This document shows, piece after piece, positions 1 to 8,898 of a stretch of 64,000 nt of DNA (the stretch's first letter is position 1; each line of letters begins with the position of its first letter). The stretch comes from JBAZGH01 sp041652935. Its GTDB lineage: Bacteria; Patescibacteriota; Patescibacteriia; Patescibacteriales; XYC2-FULL-47-12. Location: positions 1-64,000 of the forward strand of contig JBAZGH010000001.1 of NCBI GenBank assembly GCA_041652935.1. Direction: 5' to 3'. Both the position numbers and the translations under genes were made by a program. The notes under the pieces are model-generated. The model was not told the origin of the DNA and made no database searches. It was given only the letters and a program-made list of their open reading frames with translations.

Positions 1-89
1 GAATTGTTTCTATCCCTTTGAGCGCTAAACTAACTATGTCCGAAGCACAGTATATTGTCTCCTCGATTAAAAAAATTTTTAAAAATTAA
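1..89 (+). CDS. C-terminal end of a DegT/DnrJ-type aminotransferase (partial)
   Basis: The third reading frame is open from base 3 to a TAA at 87-89 and encodes 28 residues containing IPLSAKLTMSEAQYI and VSSIKKIF. This resembles the extreme C-terminus of DegT/DnrJ/EryC1/StrS sugar aminotransferases, which usually end with a short PL..-L..-EE..YI..-I..F helix. Two full members of the family occur downstream at 12009 and 18437, so the context fits. The gene starts before the window and only its tail is visible, so the family call rests on a short match and is tentative. Confidence 0.5.
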   Translation, partial: IVSIPLSAKLTMSEAQYIVSSIKKIFKN

Positions 90-100
90 TTAATTATCCC

Positions 101-1894
101 ATGAAGAATAGCGCGGTAAATTTTTTCAACAAAACTCGCAGCGGCATTAAAGAACATCGCCTAGCCATTGCCCTCTCTTTTTTATTAACAATTTTAATCT
201 TTGCGCCATTGCTAGCTTTCCCAAAGGTTATAAAAAGTGAGTATCAGGGGATTAATATTATTCCTTTCGGAACTGATGCGCATTTTTATCTTTCACGGGC
301 TAAAGAAGTGCTGGACGGCAATGGTTTAGGCAACCCCGTCCTTAAAGACGGAAAAAATGAAAGGGATCCATACTTCGCTTATAATGACTATATATTGTTA
401 GCGCCGATAAAATTATTAGGATTATCGCAAAAAATAAATATTGTAACCTTATATTATACTTATAATTTTATCGGTGTTTTTTTTATAATTTTATTGATTT
501 ATTTTTTAATTTGGCAGATGTCAAAAGATAAGCTTTTATCCATTACTGCGGCTTTGGCCGCTATCGGCGGTTATTCTATAGTTTACCATAAAGCTTTATT
601 TTATAGTGATTTTAATACCTACACACGCATCATATATCCTTTCATGAGTTCACTTATTTTCTTTTCGTATTTAAATTTATTGTATAAAAGTTTAAAATCA
701 AAAGAGTTAAAATATAAAATTTTTACCGGCGCAGTCCTCGGCTTATTATTTTATGCTTATTTTTACGCCTGGTCCTTCACACTGGCGTTTAATGCTTCTT
801 TGATTTTAGTTTTTCTTTTAAGAAAAGATTTTTCATCAGCCAAAAAAGTTTTACTAATCAGCTCAATTGGTTTGGCGCTGGGCTCTTACAATTTAACTAA
901 GCTTTTTTTATCGTTCACTGCTGATAATTGGCAGCAATTTTCTCATTTTATGTGGGTAACGCATAGCCGAGCCCCGATTTTTAGTAAAATTGGTTTTATC
1001 ACTTTAGTTTTATTTGGCATATATTTTTACAAACGGCGTGATGATAAAAATTTACCTTTTATTTTTGCCATAATTTTAGGCGGTTGGATAGCGCTCAATC
1101 AACAAATTATTTCCGGTAGAATATTGCAGTATGGCCATTATTATTTTTATTTTATTGTGCCGCTGTCAATCGTGATAAGTTTTTATATGGTATGGCATTT
1201 AATAAAACATAAAAATTTAAGAAAATATTTATTTATAGCGATAATTATTGTAGTCTTTGCTAATACTGCTGTGGGCCAGTACAAGTCTTTCTTTGTTGCG
1301 CTAAAGGAAAAAAAATATGAGCAAAATTTTCGTCCGATTATTAATTATTTAAATCAAGACCAGTCGCCAACAGTGATTTTAGCTGACCAACCTAATGCTT
1401 TTTTATATACTATTTATACGTCCCATGATTTATTTTGGCAAAATATTGCCTCTGTCCATAATATACCACTCCAAAGATTTAAAGACGCGCTGTTTGTATA
1501 TCTTTATCTAAACCAAGAATCTAGGGATGATTTTAGGGGTTATTTGGAGAGAATTGGAGAAAATAAACAAATAAAAGGATCTTATTATAATTTGTTATAT
1601 CGTAATTTAGAAAGTTATTGGACTGGTTTTGATTTTTATGATTATATGGATAAAATTAAAACAGGTGATCCAGTAATAGAAGAAAAACGTCCAGCAATTA
1701 TCAACCAATTAACTAATGAGTATAATGAATTAGTCGTAAAAAATAACGGCATTAATCAATTATTAAAAAAATATGAGATTAAATATATTGTGTGGGATAA
1801 AAATAACAATCCCGAATGGGATTTGAGTGGAATAGGGGAGCTAAAAGAGGTTGTTTGCAGTAATAATATTTGTTTATATAGTTTAGCTAATTAA
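101..1894 (+). CDS. Polytopic membrane protein, GT-C glycosyltransferase-like
   Basis: This 597-residue protein has a first membrane helix at about 21-40, then an extracytoplasmic loop with GTDAHFYLSRAKEV (D59, R67), then roughly ten more hydrophobic helices to about residue 400 and a soluble C-terminal part of about 200 residues. An acidic residue in the first outer loop followed by a conserved arginine is typical of GT-C enzymes, which move sugars from polyprenyl phosphates onto acceptors outside the membrane (PMT, STT3 and relatives). No WWDYG oligosaccharyltransferase motif is visible. It begins 11 bases after the aminotransferase-like tail and its 3' end overlaps the opposing glycosyltransferase gene by 12 bases. 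Transfer of the local glycan is inferred from context; the family is not certain. Confidence 0.55.
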   Translation: MKNSAVNFFNKTRSGIKEHRLAIALSFLLTILIFAPLLAFPKVIKSEYQGINIIPFGTDAHFYLSRAKEVLDGNGLGNPVLKDGKNERDPYFAYNDYILLAPIKLLGLSQKINIVTLYYTYNFIGVFFIILLIYFLIWQMSKDKLLSITAALAAIGGYSIVYHKALFYSDFNTYTRIIYPFMSSLIFFSYLNLLYKSLKSKELKYKIFTGAVLGLLFYAYFYAWSFTLAFNASLILVFLLRKDFSSAKKVLLISSIGLALGSYNLTKLFLSFTADNWQQFSHFMWVTHSRAPIFSKIGFITLVLFGIYFYKRRDDKNLPFIFAIILGGWIALNQQIISGRILQYGHYYFYFIVPLSIVISFYMVWHLIKHKNLRKYLFIAIIIVVFANTAVGQYKSFFVALKEKKYEQNFRPIINYLNQDQSPTVILADQPNAFLYTIYTSHDLFWQNIASVHNIPLQRFKDALFVYLYLNQESRDDFRGYLERIGENKQIKGSYYNLLYRNLESYWTGFDFYDYMDKIKTGDPVIEEKRPAIINQLTNEYNELVVKNNGINQLLKKYEIKYIVWDKNNNPEWDLSGIGELKEVVCSNNICLYSLAN

Positions 1895-3118
1895 TTCTTC
1901 ATAAAAATCCAACCATCGTTGTTTTAACTCGCTGGATTTTAATTTTTCCAGAGTTTCCTCGCCTCCTACAACTAGTTTTTTTTGCAGTTCCTTGTCGGAA
2001 GCGAGTTGGGTTATGGCTTCGGCCAGTTTTTTTGGATTCTTAGGCGGAACCGTTAAACTGTTGTAACCATCAACTACATTCTCATCCAAAGCGGTAACCA
2101 TTGAAGCAATTAAAGGTTTTTTATTTTCAAAAGCCTCAACCGCAATTAAACCAAAGCCTTCGTAGCGGGAGGGGACGACGACAATTGAACTTGAATTATA
2201 TATTTTTTTCAGTATCTGCCCGCTCACTTGACCGAAGAAAACGATTCTATTTCCGATACCTAATTTTTCAATTTTTTTTAATAAATAAGCAGGCGGTTCT
2301 TTGGCTGAAGAAGTAATAACTACAAAAAATGGCATTATAGCTTTATCTATTAGAGGTATGGATTCAAGGTATACATCCCAGCCTTTACGAAGTTTAAGTT
2401 GACCGATAAAAAGACAAAAAGAGCGATCGTTAATTTTATTTAACGCTCTTAGGTTGTTTTTGTCCTGTTTTTGTTCATCTTGTATTTTATTCCAACGGGC
2501 GTTATCTAAAATATAAGGCAAATAAGTATAATTTTTTAAACCCAATGATTTTGCTATTGGCAAGTTATGCTTGGAAACAAAAATAATTTTATTAGCATGA
2601 GTTAGCGCCCAGTGAAAAAAATAATTTTTTATATTACTGATTAACGAGGCGGTTTTTTTAATAAACGATTTTGTAAAAATTTGTTTTAAATTAAAAACTA
2701 AACCATTGGGTTTCAAAGGTTTGCCAAGCGGGTCATCCCGGTCATCAACTAAATAATGGTCGTGCAAGAGCCCGTACTCGGTAAAAAGCAGGGGTTTAAA
2801 AGTCAGTTTAGCGAGCATGGCCGCAAGAATACCGATGCGGTTGTTGCGTTGCTGATAAACGTGGGTTATGGCCGGGTGTTCAGTAAAGAAAATTTTTAAC
2901 AGAAAATTTAAGCCTTGTCTGAAATTTTTATAACGGTATATCTTTACGCCGCAAATTGATTCAATTTCTTCGGCTTCACCCTCATGCTGGACAAGGCCAA
3001 TAACCCCCCAGCTATTTTCCGCCAGTAATCGAGCGATAATAAATTCAGCAAAATTAGCCATCCGATCGTTAAAACCGTAAGGCGCGACAATTAAAATTGT
3101 TTTATTTTTTTTAAACAT
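1883..3118 (-). CDS. Glycosyltransferase family 4 (GT-B fold)
   Basis: 411 residues with the two Rossmann-like halves of a GT-B enzyme. The C-terminal half carries FIGQLKLRKG (237-246) and the nucleotide-sugar motif SRYEGFGLIAVEAFE, in which E320 and E328 form the EX7E pair of retaining GT4 enzymes. It should add a sugar from a nucleotide donor to a growing glycan at the inner membrane face. It is the last gene of a five-gene minus-strand run and directly follows the FkbM methyltransferase with no gap. Donor and acceptor cannot be read from sequence. Confidence 0.85.
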   Translation of the reverse strand: MFKKNKTILIVAPYGFNDRMANFAEFIIARLLAENSWGVIGLVQHEGEAEEIESICGVKIYRYKNFRQGLNFLLKIFFTEHPAITHVYQQRNNRIGILAAMLAKLTFKPLLFTEYGLLHDHYLVDDRDDPLGKPLKPNGLVFNLKQIFTKSFIKKTASLISNIKNYFFHWALTHANKIIFVSKHNLPIAKSLGLKNYTYLPYILDNARWNKIQDEQKQDKNNLRALNKINDRSFCLFIGQLKLRKGWDVYLESIPLIDKAIMPFFVVITSSAKEPPAYLLKKIEKLGIGNRIVFFGQVSGQILKKIYNSSSIVVVPSRYEGFGLIAVEAFENKKPLIASMVTALDENVVDGYNSLTVPPKNPKKLAEAITQLASDKELQKKLVVGGEETLEKLKSSELKQRWLDFYEELIS

Positions 3119-3916
3119 TTATTTAATGGCTAAAAGATTAATTGATTTTTCAGCTAAACTTCCGTCTTCCTTGATTATTTTATTTTCAGCTAGCGGGGCG
3201 GTTTTACCATTATCTGATATTTCAAATAATATAAAGCCATAAGAGCGCAACTGATTTAAAAATTTTTTTGGTTCAATAGCAGCTAATTTTAAAGAATCAG
3301 CTGATAATTCAGTAACCAGTTTTAAATGGGATGTATTTTTTAAAAATTCAGTCATGCCAGATAAAGCTTTAGTTTCGCCCCCTTCAATATCAATTTTAAT
3401 CACATCAATTTTAATGTCGTTTTGATTGATAAAATTATCAATTGTAATAGCTGATATAATTATTTTATCAGCATTATCAGTCGGAATAATGCTATGGCAA
3501 CCGGTGCTGTTTTTCACTTTAAAAAAAGCGATTTTATTATTTTGATCACTGACTGCTAAATTAAATAATTTTACATTTTTAAGATTAGCAGTGTTTTTTT
3601 GTAATAATTGAAAATTATCCGGTTCGGGCTCAAATGAGATTACTTTTCCTTCCGCCCCGGTTAATTTAGAGAATAGGCGAGTATAATATCCGATATGAGC
3701 GCCAATATCAATAACAACCATGCCAGGTTTAATAATTTTTTTAAATAAAGCAGTTGTTTCTGGTTCATATCTATCAGTCAGCATCTCCAACTTCCAGCGC
3801 CAAGTAAATTTTTTCGGGAAATAAAAATTTTTGCTCCTAGCCCAAAAATTAACTAGACAATTCATAATTTTGCGGATTGGTAACTTAATTTTTTTAAACG
3901 CTTTAAGTGGATACAT
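3119..3916 (-). CDS. FkbM family SAM-dependent methyltransferase
   Basis: 265 residues. The SAM-binding motif DIGAHIG is at 70-76, an acidic FEPEPDNF stretch that would hold the SAM ribose is at about 95-102, and the family motif KIDIEGGE is at 174-181. FkbM enzymes are usually O-methyltransferases and are very common in polysaccharide loci, where they methylate a sugar hydroxyl. It lies between a B12-type radical SAM gene and a GT4 gene in the same orientation. A role in capping or decorating the local glycan is inferred from position. Confidence 0.85.
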   Translation of the reverse strand: MYPLKAFKKIKLPIRKIMNCLVNFWARSKNFYFPKKFTWRWKLEMLTDRYEPETTALFKKIIKPGMVVIDIGAHIGYYTRLFSKLTGAEGKVISFEPEPDNFQLLQKNTANLKNVKLFNLAVSDQNNKIAFFKVKNSTGCHSIIPTDNADKIIISAITIDNFINQNDIKIDVIKIDIEGGETKALSGMTEFLKNTSHLKLVTELSADSLKLAAIEPKKFLNQLRSYGFILFEISDNGKTAPLAENKIIKEDGSLAEKSINLLAIK

Positions 3917-3927
3917 AATTATTTATA

Positions 3928-5976
3928 TTATTGAACAATAGTCGTTTTGCGCATCAGCATTGCCAGCGGCAACTGAGATATCATCTTACTTATTCCAACT
4001 AAATTATTACCGTGTCGTTTTATACTCTCTTTTATTATATTTTTTTGTTCAGCCGTATGTTCAATTTTAATCTTACTCAGCTCCTTTTTTACCTCACTAA
4101 AAGGTAACGATTTAGAATGGAATTCAGCCACATTAAAATCGAAAGCGAATTCAAAAGATTTATCTATATTTAATAATTCAACTAATAAAGAATGATGAAG
4201 TTTTTTTAATTCTCGCAGAAAATCAAAGATATGCGGAATGTTTTTAAGTGTAGTTTTTTCTTGTTGCCTAATTAATTTTGTGGCGTGCTGGTAAGCGGCA
4301 TTAATTATAAAGTCCATAAATTTAAAATAGGCTAAAGTTTTATATTTGAAAATAAGGTTAGCACCGTACTCGCCTTTTTTATATTTTTCTAATACCCCAG
4401 GTTTCTTAATAAATTCTAAAATTTCTTCAGGAGAATCATGAAGTTCGCCTTTAGTTTCTTCAATAAATTTATCGTAAATTATTTTCATATTTGATTGTAG
4501 CGCCAACGATTGTAGGTCGCAGATAAAATCAAATACAGAAATATTTAAGGCGGCAAGCACTCGATAAAGATCAGCTAAAATAGCATCATTATAAAACATA
4601 GCAACTGTTAAATCTAATTTGCGGCATTCTAAATAGTCAGTAAAGCTAAGCGTGTTATTAGCAACGCAGATGGGCTCAATTTCTGACACTATAATATTTT
4701 TTTCATTATTAAGCCAGTCGTATTTTCCAGAACAATAAGCAAGCACACGATATTTAACATTCATTTTATATTTTTCCCGCGCTTCTTTTGCCGCCAACTC
4801 TGTGCCCGGCAAAAGCATAAATTGAAACAGTATTGCCACATCAATATTACTATTGATTACATCTTTAATGCTTTGGCGGTGAGCTTGAGTGGTATCACCG
4901 GGCAATCCTAGAATGAGATGTGAAGATGTGCCAGCGCTAGAATTTATTTTTTTTGTATCATTAACAAGTTCAATAATGTCATCCATGGGAAGATTTATAC
5001 GATGAACATTTTTTAAAACAATCGGATCAGTTGATTGAAGGGCGGCTGATACCGCCATCGCTCCTCGTGTTATTTTTACCGCTTCAAAAATTCTTTCTTT
5101 ATTATATTTACCGGTATTAATTGAGATATACCAAGGCCATGAATATTTATCCTGCAGCGTGGCAATCATTTTGGAAGTTTCTACATCTTCAATATACATG
5201 CCGAAATTTGCATCAGTAATATAAAAATGATCTGATTTTTGACATCTTTGAGCGATATATTCCATTTCTTGTTGCAGTATTTTTGGATCGCGGCGGGTAA
5301 TTTGGCACCAATGCATCAGTCCATCATAACAATAAGCGCATTGAAAAGGGCAGCCCCTTGTCGTTTGAATCATGGGCATTAATTTGCCGAAATATTTATC
5401 AAATAAACCCTCTAAATATGGCGATGGCAATTCAGGTAATTCAGTCCGGGGCAATAAGCCGCCTTTCATAAGTTGATTATTATTTAAAAATATTGTATTT
5501 TTAGGTTTTGTTTGCTTAATTTTATTAATATCGCTGTTATATTCTAAGGCAAGCTTCACGATATTGCAGAATGATTTTTCGCCTTCCAACGTAATATAGA
5601 AATCAACCCAAGGTGATTTTTGAAAAAATTTAAGTCGATCTTCATCATCGGAAGTAAAGTTCGGACCACCCATAACAATGATAGTTTTAGGATATTTAGT
5701 TTTAAGGCGTCTAGCAACTTCTAAATTTAAATTATTATTCCAAACATAATTAGCAAAACCAATAATAATAGGCGGCTCACTATTGTTCATTTGTTTTAAT
5801 AATTCATCTAAAAATTTAAATAAATGAATTGAAACATCGGATGATATTTCTTTTTGGCAATAGGCGGCAATCATGCCTATGCCTAGTGGCATTTTATTCA
5901 TAGAAAGGGTTTGGTAGGTATGCGCTAAGTCGCAAAGCCAGACATGCTTCATGTTTAAAGGGTTGCTATTTGTCAT
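3928..5976 (-). CDS. B12-binding-domain radical SAM protein
   Basis: 682 residues. The N-terminal 150 residues resemble a cobalamin-binding fold (VMGGPNFTSD at about 101-110), but the DxHxxG lower-ligand motif is not seen. The radical SAM cluster motif TTRGCPFQCAYC supplies C209, C213 and C216, a canonical CX3CX2C. A core with LILGLPGDT follows, then about 250 C-terminal residues that I do not recognise. Members of this class methylate unactivated carbons or rearrange small molecules. Its start codon overlaps the end of the capsule-like gene upstream by 4 bases, which suggests coupled translation and a shared substrate. The actual substrate is unknown. Confidence 0.8.
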   Translation of the reverse strand: MTNSNPLNMKHVWLCDLAHTYQTLSMNKMPLGIGMIAAYCQKEISSDVSIHLFKFLDELLKQMNNSEPPIIIGFANYVWNNNLNLEVARRLKTKYPKTIIVMGGPNFTSDDEDRLKFFQKSPWVDFYITLEGEKSFCNIVKLALEYNSDINKIKQTKPKNTIFLNNNQLMKGGLLPRTELPELPSPYLEGLFDKYFGKLMPMIQTTRGCPFQCAYCYDGLMHWCQITRRDPKILQQEMEYIAQRCQKSDHFYITDANFGMYIEDVETSKMIATLQDKYSWPWYISINTGKYNKERIFEAVKITRGAMAVSAALQSTDPIVLKNVHRINLPMDDIIELVNDTKKINSSAGTSSHLILGLPGDTTQAHRQSIKDVINSNIDVAILFQFMLLPGTELAAKEAREKYKMNVKYRVLAYCSGKYDWLNNEKNIIVSEIEPICVANNTLSFTDYLECRKLDLTVAMFYNDAILADLYRVLAALNISVFDFICDLQSLALQSNMKIIYDKFIEETKGELHDSPEEILEFIKKPGVLEKYKKGEYGANLIFKYKTLAYFKFMDFIINAAYQHATKLIRQQEKTTLKNIPHIFDFLRELKKLHHSLLVELLNIDKSFEFAFDFNVAEFHSKSLPFSEVKKELSKIKIEHTAEQKNIIKESIKRHGNNLVGISKMISQLPLAMLMRKTTIVQ

Positions 5977-7490
5977 ATAGATTTTAAATTTGATTTTTTA
6001 GCAATTAAGTTCACTAAAGGTAAAAGATGGTCGCGCTTGGTTTTTATTTGGCCGGCGCCCTCCACTTGCCATAATTGGGTTAAATCAATGTCAATACTTT
6101 CTTTATAAATTGCCGTCAAGAAATTTACCAAAGCGGATTCGTCATGTTTAAAATTATTAAGCTGTTCTTTAACTAAGCGGGGGAGATCTTCTATGGCAGT
6201 GCATTTTTTAACCATCGGTAGCTGGCTATAGAAAATATCACTAAAAACGATCACCGGTTTTTTTAATTGGACGGCCTCCCAGCCAGTCGTGCCGCTAATA
6301 GTTATTATTAATTTTGCTTGATCTATTAAGGGTAGATTGTTAATTCCCGGCCTGATTAGCTTTACATTGGGAATTTTTTTCAGCTCTTTGTAGAAATAGC
6401 GCTTTCGGCAACCCGCCATAGCGGGATGTTCCTTAACGTATAATTTAAAATTTAATGGCAAAGATTGAGCCGCTTGCTTTACTAACCATAACTGGTCTTT
6501 ATAAAATGGAGCATATAATAAAGTAGTGATTTCAGGATCTAGATGGAGTGGAAATAAAGCAAAATCTTCCTTCATCTTTACATCGTCATAGAGGTTGTTG
6601 AGGCCGATTAAAATTCGTATCTTTTTTTTAAGATTGTCCCAAATTTCCCAAAATGGATTAATATTAGAGTAGTCGCTTCGATTGGGATTTAATATATAGC
6701 GGACAATCATTTTTATCCTCCAATAGATTGACCATGATAATTTTTTAGGCAACAAAAAACTAAAATGGCGTTTTCGGTTGGTTGGATGAAACTCTGGTTC
6801 ATCAACAGATCGATTTGGTTTTGGATTATCCTGAAATTTTTTTAAGGACGCCAAGGCAGCAGCTTTATGCTTAGGGAGAGATATTTCATTTGCCTGAAGT
6901 TTTTTAAATATGCCATTTACGTAACTAAAGTTTTTATAATTATCACTTAAATTATATTTTATTCCTACGCGAGAGTTATGGATAACAAGCGTTTTAATGT
7001 TTTTCTTCTTAGCAATATTATACAATAGTAAGCTACCGATTGCTCCAATAGCAGAAAAAATAACAACATCCGGTTTTTCTTTATCTAAGAATTTAATAAT
7101 AGCTTTAGCTGTAACCTGAATAATTCTAGCCATTTCTTCATGGGAGTAGGAAGGGGAATCATGGGGATATGCCCTAACTAATTGGTTTGAACGAATAATT
7201 CGATCAAGTTCTATGTACGGCCACAAATTAGGCAATCCGTATTCTTTTTCTAATTTTTTAATATATTCCCAATCCACTCGCTCTTTTTTATACTGGCGGT
7301 GGATATTTTCATCAAGCAGGAGCCGACTGAATTGTGACGGTTGGTTTTTTATATATTCATAACTTTCCCGTAAAAAAACATAACCACAAAAATCGTTTAT
7401 TTCATACTTTTGCTTTAAAAGTACTGCCATTTCTTGTCCGATATAGGCAAAGCGTCGTTGAAGTAAAAAACAAATTTTCATATTATTCAT
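5973..7490 (-). CDS. Capsule polysaccharide biosynthesis-like protein (KpsC/surface-glycan type)
   Basis: 505 residues. The C-terminal part carries FPLHLDPE (313-320), LYVKEHPAM (350-358) and ISGTTGWEA (398-406), a motif set shared by capsule-synthesis proteins related to KpsC and by CDP-glycerol glycerophosphotransferase-like GT-B enzymes. The H-P and TGTxGWEA elements probably bind a nucleotide-sugar donor. A second protein with the same motifs is encoded at 15997-17436, so the locus has a pair. Two starts are possible (MNNMK): the first ATG is used here, the second is three codons later. It is the first gene of the minus-strand run, reading from the divergent promoter region at 7491-7619. 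Confidence 0.7.
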   Translation of the reverse strand: MNNMKICFLLQRRFAYIGQEMAVLLKQKYEINDFCGYVFLRESYEYIKNQPSQFSRLLLDENIHRQYKKERVDWEYIKKLEKEYGLPNLWPYIELDRIIRSNQLVRAYPHDSPSYSHEEMARIIQVTAKAIIKFLDKEKPDVVIFSAIGAIGSLLLYNIAKKKNIKTLVIHNSRVGIKYNLSDNYKNFSYVNGIFKKLQANEISLPKHKAAALASLKKFQDNPKPNRSVDEPEFHPTNRKRHFSFLLPKKLSWSIYWRIKMIVRYILNPNRSDYSNINPFWEIWDNLKKKIRILIGLNNLYDDVKMKEDFALFPLHLDPEITTLLYAPFYKDQLWLVKQAAQSLPLNFKLYVKEHPAMAGCRKRYFYKELKKIPNVKLIRPGINNLPLIDQAKLIITISGTTGWEAVQLKKPVIVFSDIFYSQLPMVKKCTAIEDLPRLVKEQLNNFKHDESALVNFLTAIYKESIDIDLTQLWQVEGAGQIKTKRDHLLPLVNLIAKKSNLKSI

Positions 7491-7529
7491 TAAGTGTTCA
7501 AATTTATATAATTATTGTTAATTTATCAT

Positions 7530-7558
7530 TAATTATGAGGAAGGTCAAGGAAAATAGG
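7530..7558 (-). promoter_or_regulatory. Candidate promoter for the minus-strand glycan genes
   Basis: On the minus strand TTGACC (7553-7558) and TAAATT (7530-7535) are separated by 17 bases, and a TG one base before the -10 makes an extended -10. The leader to the ATG at 7490 would be about 33 bases, with no clear ribosome binding site. It faces away from the strong promoter of the helix-turn-helix gene, so both operons diverge from the same 129-bp gap. Confidence 0.45.
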
Positions 7559-7574
7559 GCATTTTAGGGAATTA

Positions 7575-7601
7575 TTGATACTCATTGACACCTTTTGATA
7601 C
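7575..7601 (+). promoter_or_regulatory. Three phased TTGAYAC direct repeats, candidate operator
   Basis: TTGATAC occurs at 7575-7581, TTGACAC at 7585-7591 and TTGATAC at 7595-7601, a period of exactly 10 bp, so all three sit on one face of the helix. The middle copy is the -35 box of the promoter and the third lies in the spacer. A protein bound here would compete with RNA polymerase. The first gene downstream encodes a small excisionase/MerR-type DNA-binding protein, the obvious candidate to bind it. That link is inference. Confidence 0.6.
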
Positions 7602-7613
7602 TTCTGTTAAAAT
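7585..7613 (+). promoter_or_regulatory. Promoter of the HTH gene and nonulosonic acid operon
   Basis: TTGACA (7585-7590), a 17-base spacer and TAAAAT (7608-7613) with an upstream TG form a near-consensus sigma70-type promoter. Only six bases separate the -10 from the ATG at 7620, so transcription would start at or next to the A of the start codon and the message would be leaderless. Confidence 0.75.
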
Positions 7614-7619
7614 ATTAAC

Positions 7620-7868
7620 ATGAATACAGAAATAAAACCAGACAATGTTTATACTACAGCCGAAACTCAAAAACTATTGAAAATAAGCAATAGTACTATT
7701 AAACGCATGCTAAAAAAGGGGTTAATAAGAGCTAATAAAGTCGGCGGACAATATCGTATTTTAGGTAAAGAAATTTTGCGTCTACTTTCTCCTGAAGTTG
7801 AAAAACAAGCAGTTAGATCTTATTTAAGATTAAAAGATAGGGTTGTGAATAAAATTAATAAATGGTAA
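7620..7868 (+). CDS. Small helix-turn-helix DNA-binding protein, likely operon regulator
   Basis: 82 residues. Residues 11-55 (YTTAETQKLLKIS, then STIKRMLKKG and a GGQYRI wing) fit the HTH_17/excisionase-MerR winged helix. The C-terminal 25 residues are basic and helical. There is no effector or dimerisation domain of a full MerR protein. It is the first gene of a 21-gene plus-strand block and lies 16 bases before neuB. Its promoter holds three helically phased TTGAYAC repeats, which fits cooperative binding and autoregulation, as known for phage excisionases. Regulation of the whole glycan block is inferred. No integrase is nearby, so a recombination role is less likely. Confidence 0.75.
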   Translation: MNTEIKPDNVYTTAETQKLLKISNSTIKRMLKKGLIRANKVGGQYRILGKEILRLLSPEVEKQAVRSYLRLKDRVVNKINKW

Positions 7869-7884
7869 TAATTAAAAAATTAGT

Positions 7885-8898
7885 ATGTTTAAGAAAAATT
7901 CAACTTTCATAATTGCCGAGGTCGGAATTAATCATAATGGCAATTTAAAAATTGCTAAAAAATTAATAACTGCTGCTAAAAAATGCGGCGCAGACGCAGT
8001 AAAGTTTCAAAGCTTTAAAACCGAAGAATTAATCATAAAAGAATCAAAAAAAGCTGAGCACGTTAAAGGCAAGCAAAGTTTTTTTGAAATGATAAAAAGC
8101 TGGGAGCTTTCTGATAGTGATTATATAAAGTTGGCTGATTTTGCAAAAAAAGAAGGAATTATCTTTTTTGCTTCAATTTTTGGTAAACAATCTTTAAATA
8201 TAATGGAAAAAATTAAAGCGCCGCTTTATAAAATAGCATCTTGTGATTTAAATAATCATTATTTGTTAAAAAAAGTTGCTAAAACAAAAAAGCCCATTAT
8301 TATTTCAGTCGGCATGGGTGATATCAATGAAATAAACCAAGCAGTTAAGATTTTAGAAAAAAATAATAATGAATTAGGAATTTTGCATTGTGTTTCACTT
8401 TATCCGCCACAAGCGCAAGAATTGAATTTACAGCGTATCGCTTTATTAAAGAAAAAATTCCCCAAGCACATAGTTGGTTATTCTGACCATACTTTAGATA
8501 TTTTTACTCCAGCATCAACCATTCTCTTGGGAGCGGAAATCATTGAAAAGCATTTTACACTTGATAAGAATATGCCAGGTCCCGATCAGCCCAGTTCAGC
8601 CAATCCGGCAGAATTTAAGAAAATGGTTGAAGAAATCAGATTTTTAGAAAAGGCAATCAATCATCAGGAAAAAAAGATTACCCCATCAGCCCGAGAAAAA
8701 AAGATGAGTAAGGTTTTTAGGCGCAGTTTGGTTGCTGAAATTAATATTCCCAAAAATACAGTTATTACCGAGGCTATGTTGGGCGTTAAACGGCCGGGAA
8801 CAGGCATTCCTTCTTCAGTGATGGATAAAGTAATAGGTAAAAAAGCAAAAATTAATTTAATAAAAAATGCGATGATAAAATACTCTAATTTAAAGTGA
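7885..8898 (+). CDS. neuB: N-acetylneuraminate/legionaminate-type synthase
   Basis: 337 residues. The TIM-barrel start FIIAEVGINHNGNLKIAKKL and DAVKFQSF are hallmarks of NeuB enzymes, which condense phosphoenolpyruvate with a six-carbon amino sugar to give a nine-carbon nonulosonic acid. IEKHFTLDKNMPGPDQ lies in the active-site half. The last 60 residues form the SAF antifreeze-like domain (RRSLVAEINIPKN.., KRPGTGIP) that closes the neighbouring active site in the dimer. NeuD- and NeuA-type genes follow, so the product is probably legionaminic- or neuraminic-like. The second synthase at 24233 has the pseudaminic signature, so this one makes a different sugar. Confidence 0.9.
   Translation: MFKKNSTFIIAEVGINHNGNLKIAKKLITAAKKCGADAVKFQSFKTEELIIKESKKAEHVKGKQSFFEMIKSWELSDSDYIKLADFAKKEGIIFFASIFGKQSLNIMEKIKAPLYKIASCDLNNHYLLKKVAKTKKPIIISVGMGDINEINQAVKILEKNNNELGILHCVSLYPPQAQELNLQRIALLKKKFPKHIVGYSDHTLDIFTPASTILLGAEIIEKHFTLDKNMPGPDQPSSANPAEFKKMVEEIRFLEKAINHQEKKITPSAREKKMSKVFRRSLVAEINIPKNTVITEAMLGVKRPGTGIPSSVMDKVIGKKAKINLIKNAMIKYSNLK

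Noticed and set aside
7620..7868. HTH gene as part of an integrative element
   Set aside because: The protein resembles an excisionase, but there is no integrase, attachment repeat or phage gene, so a regulator is more likely.
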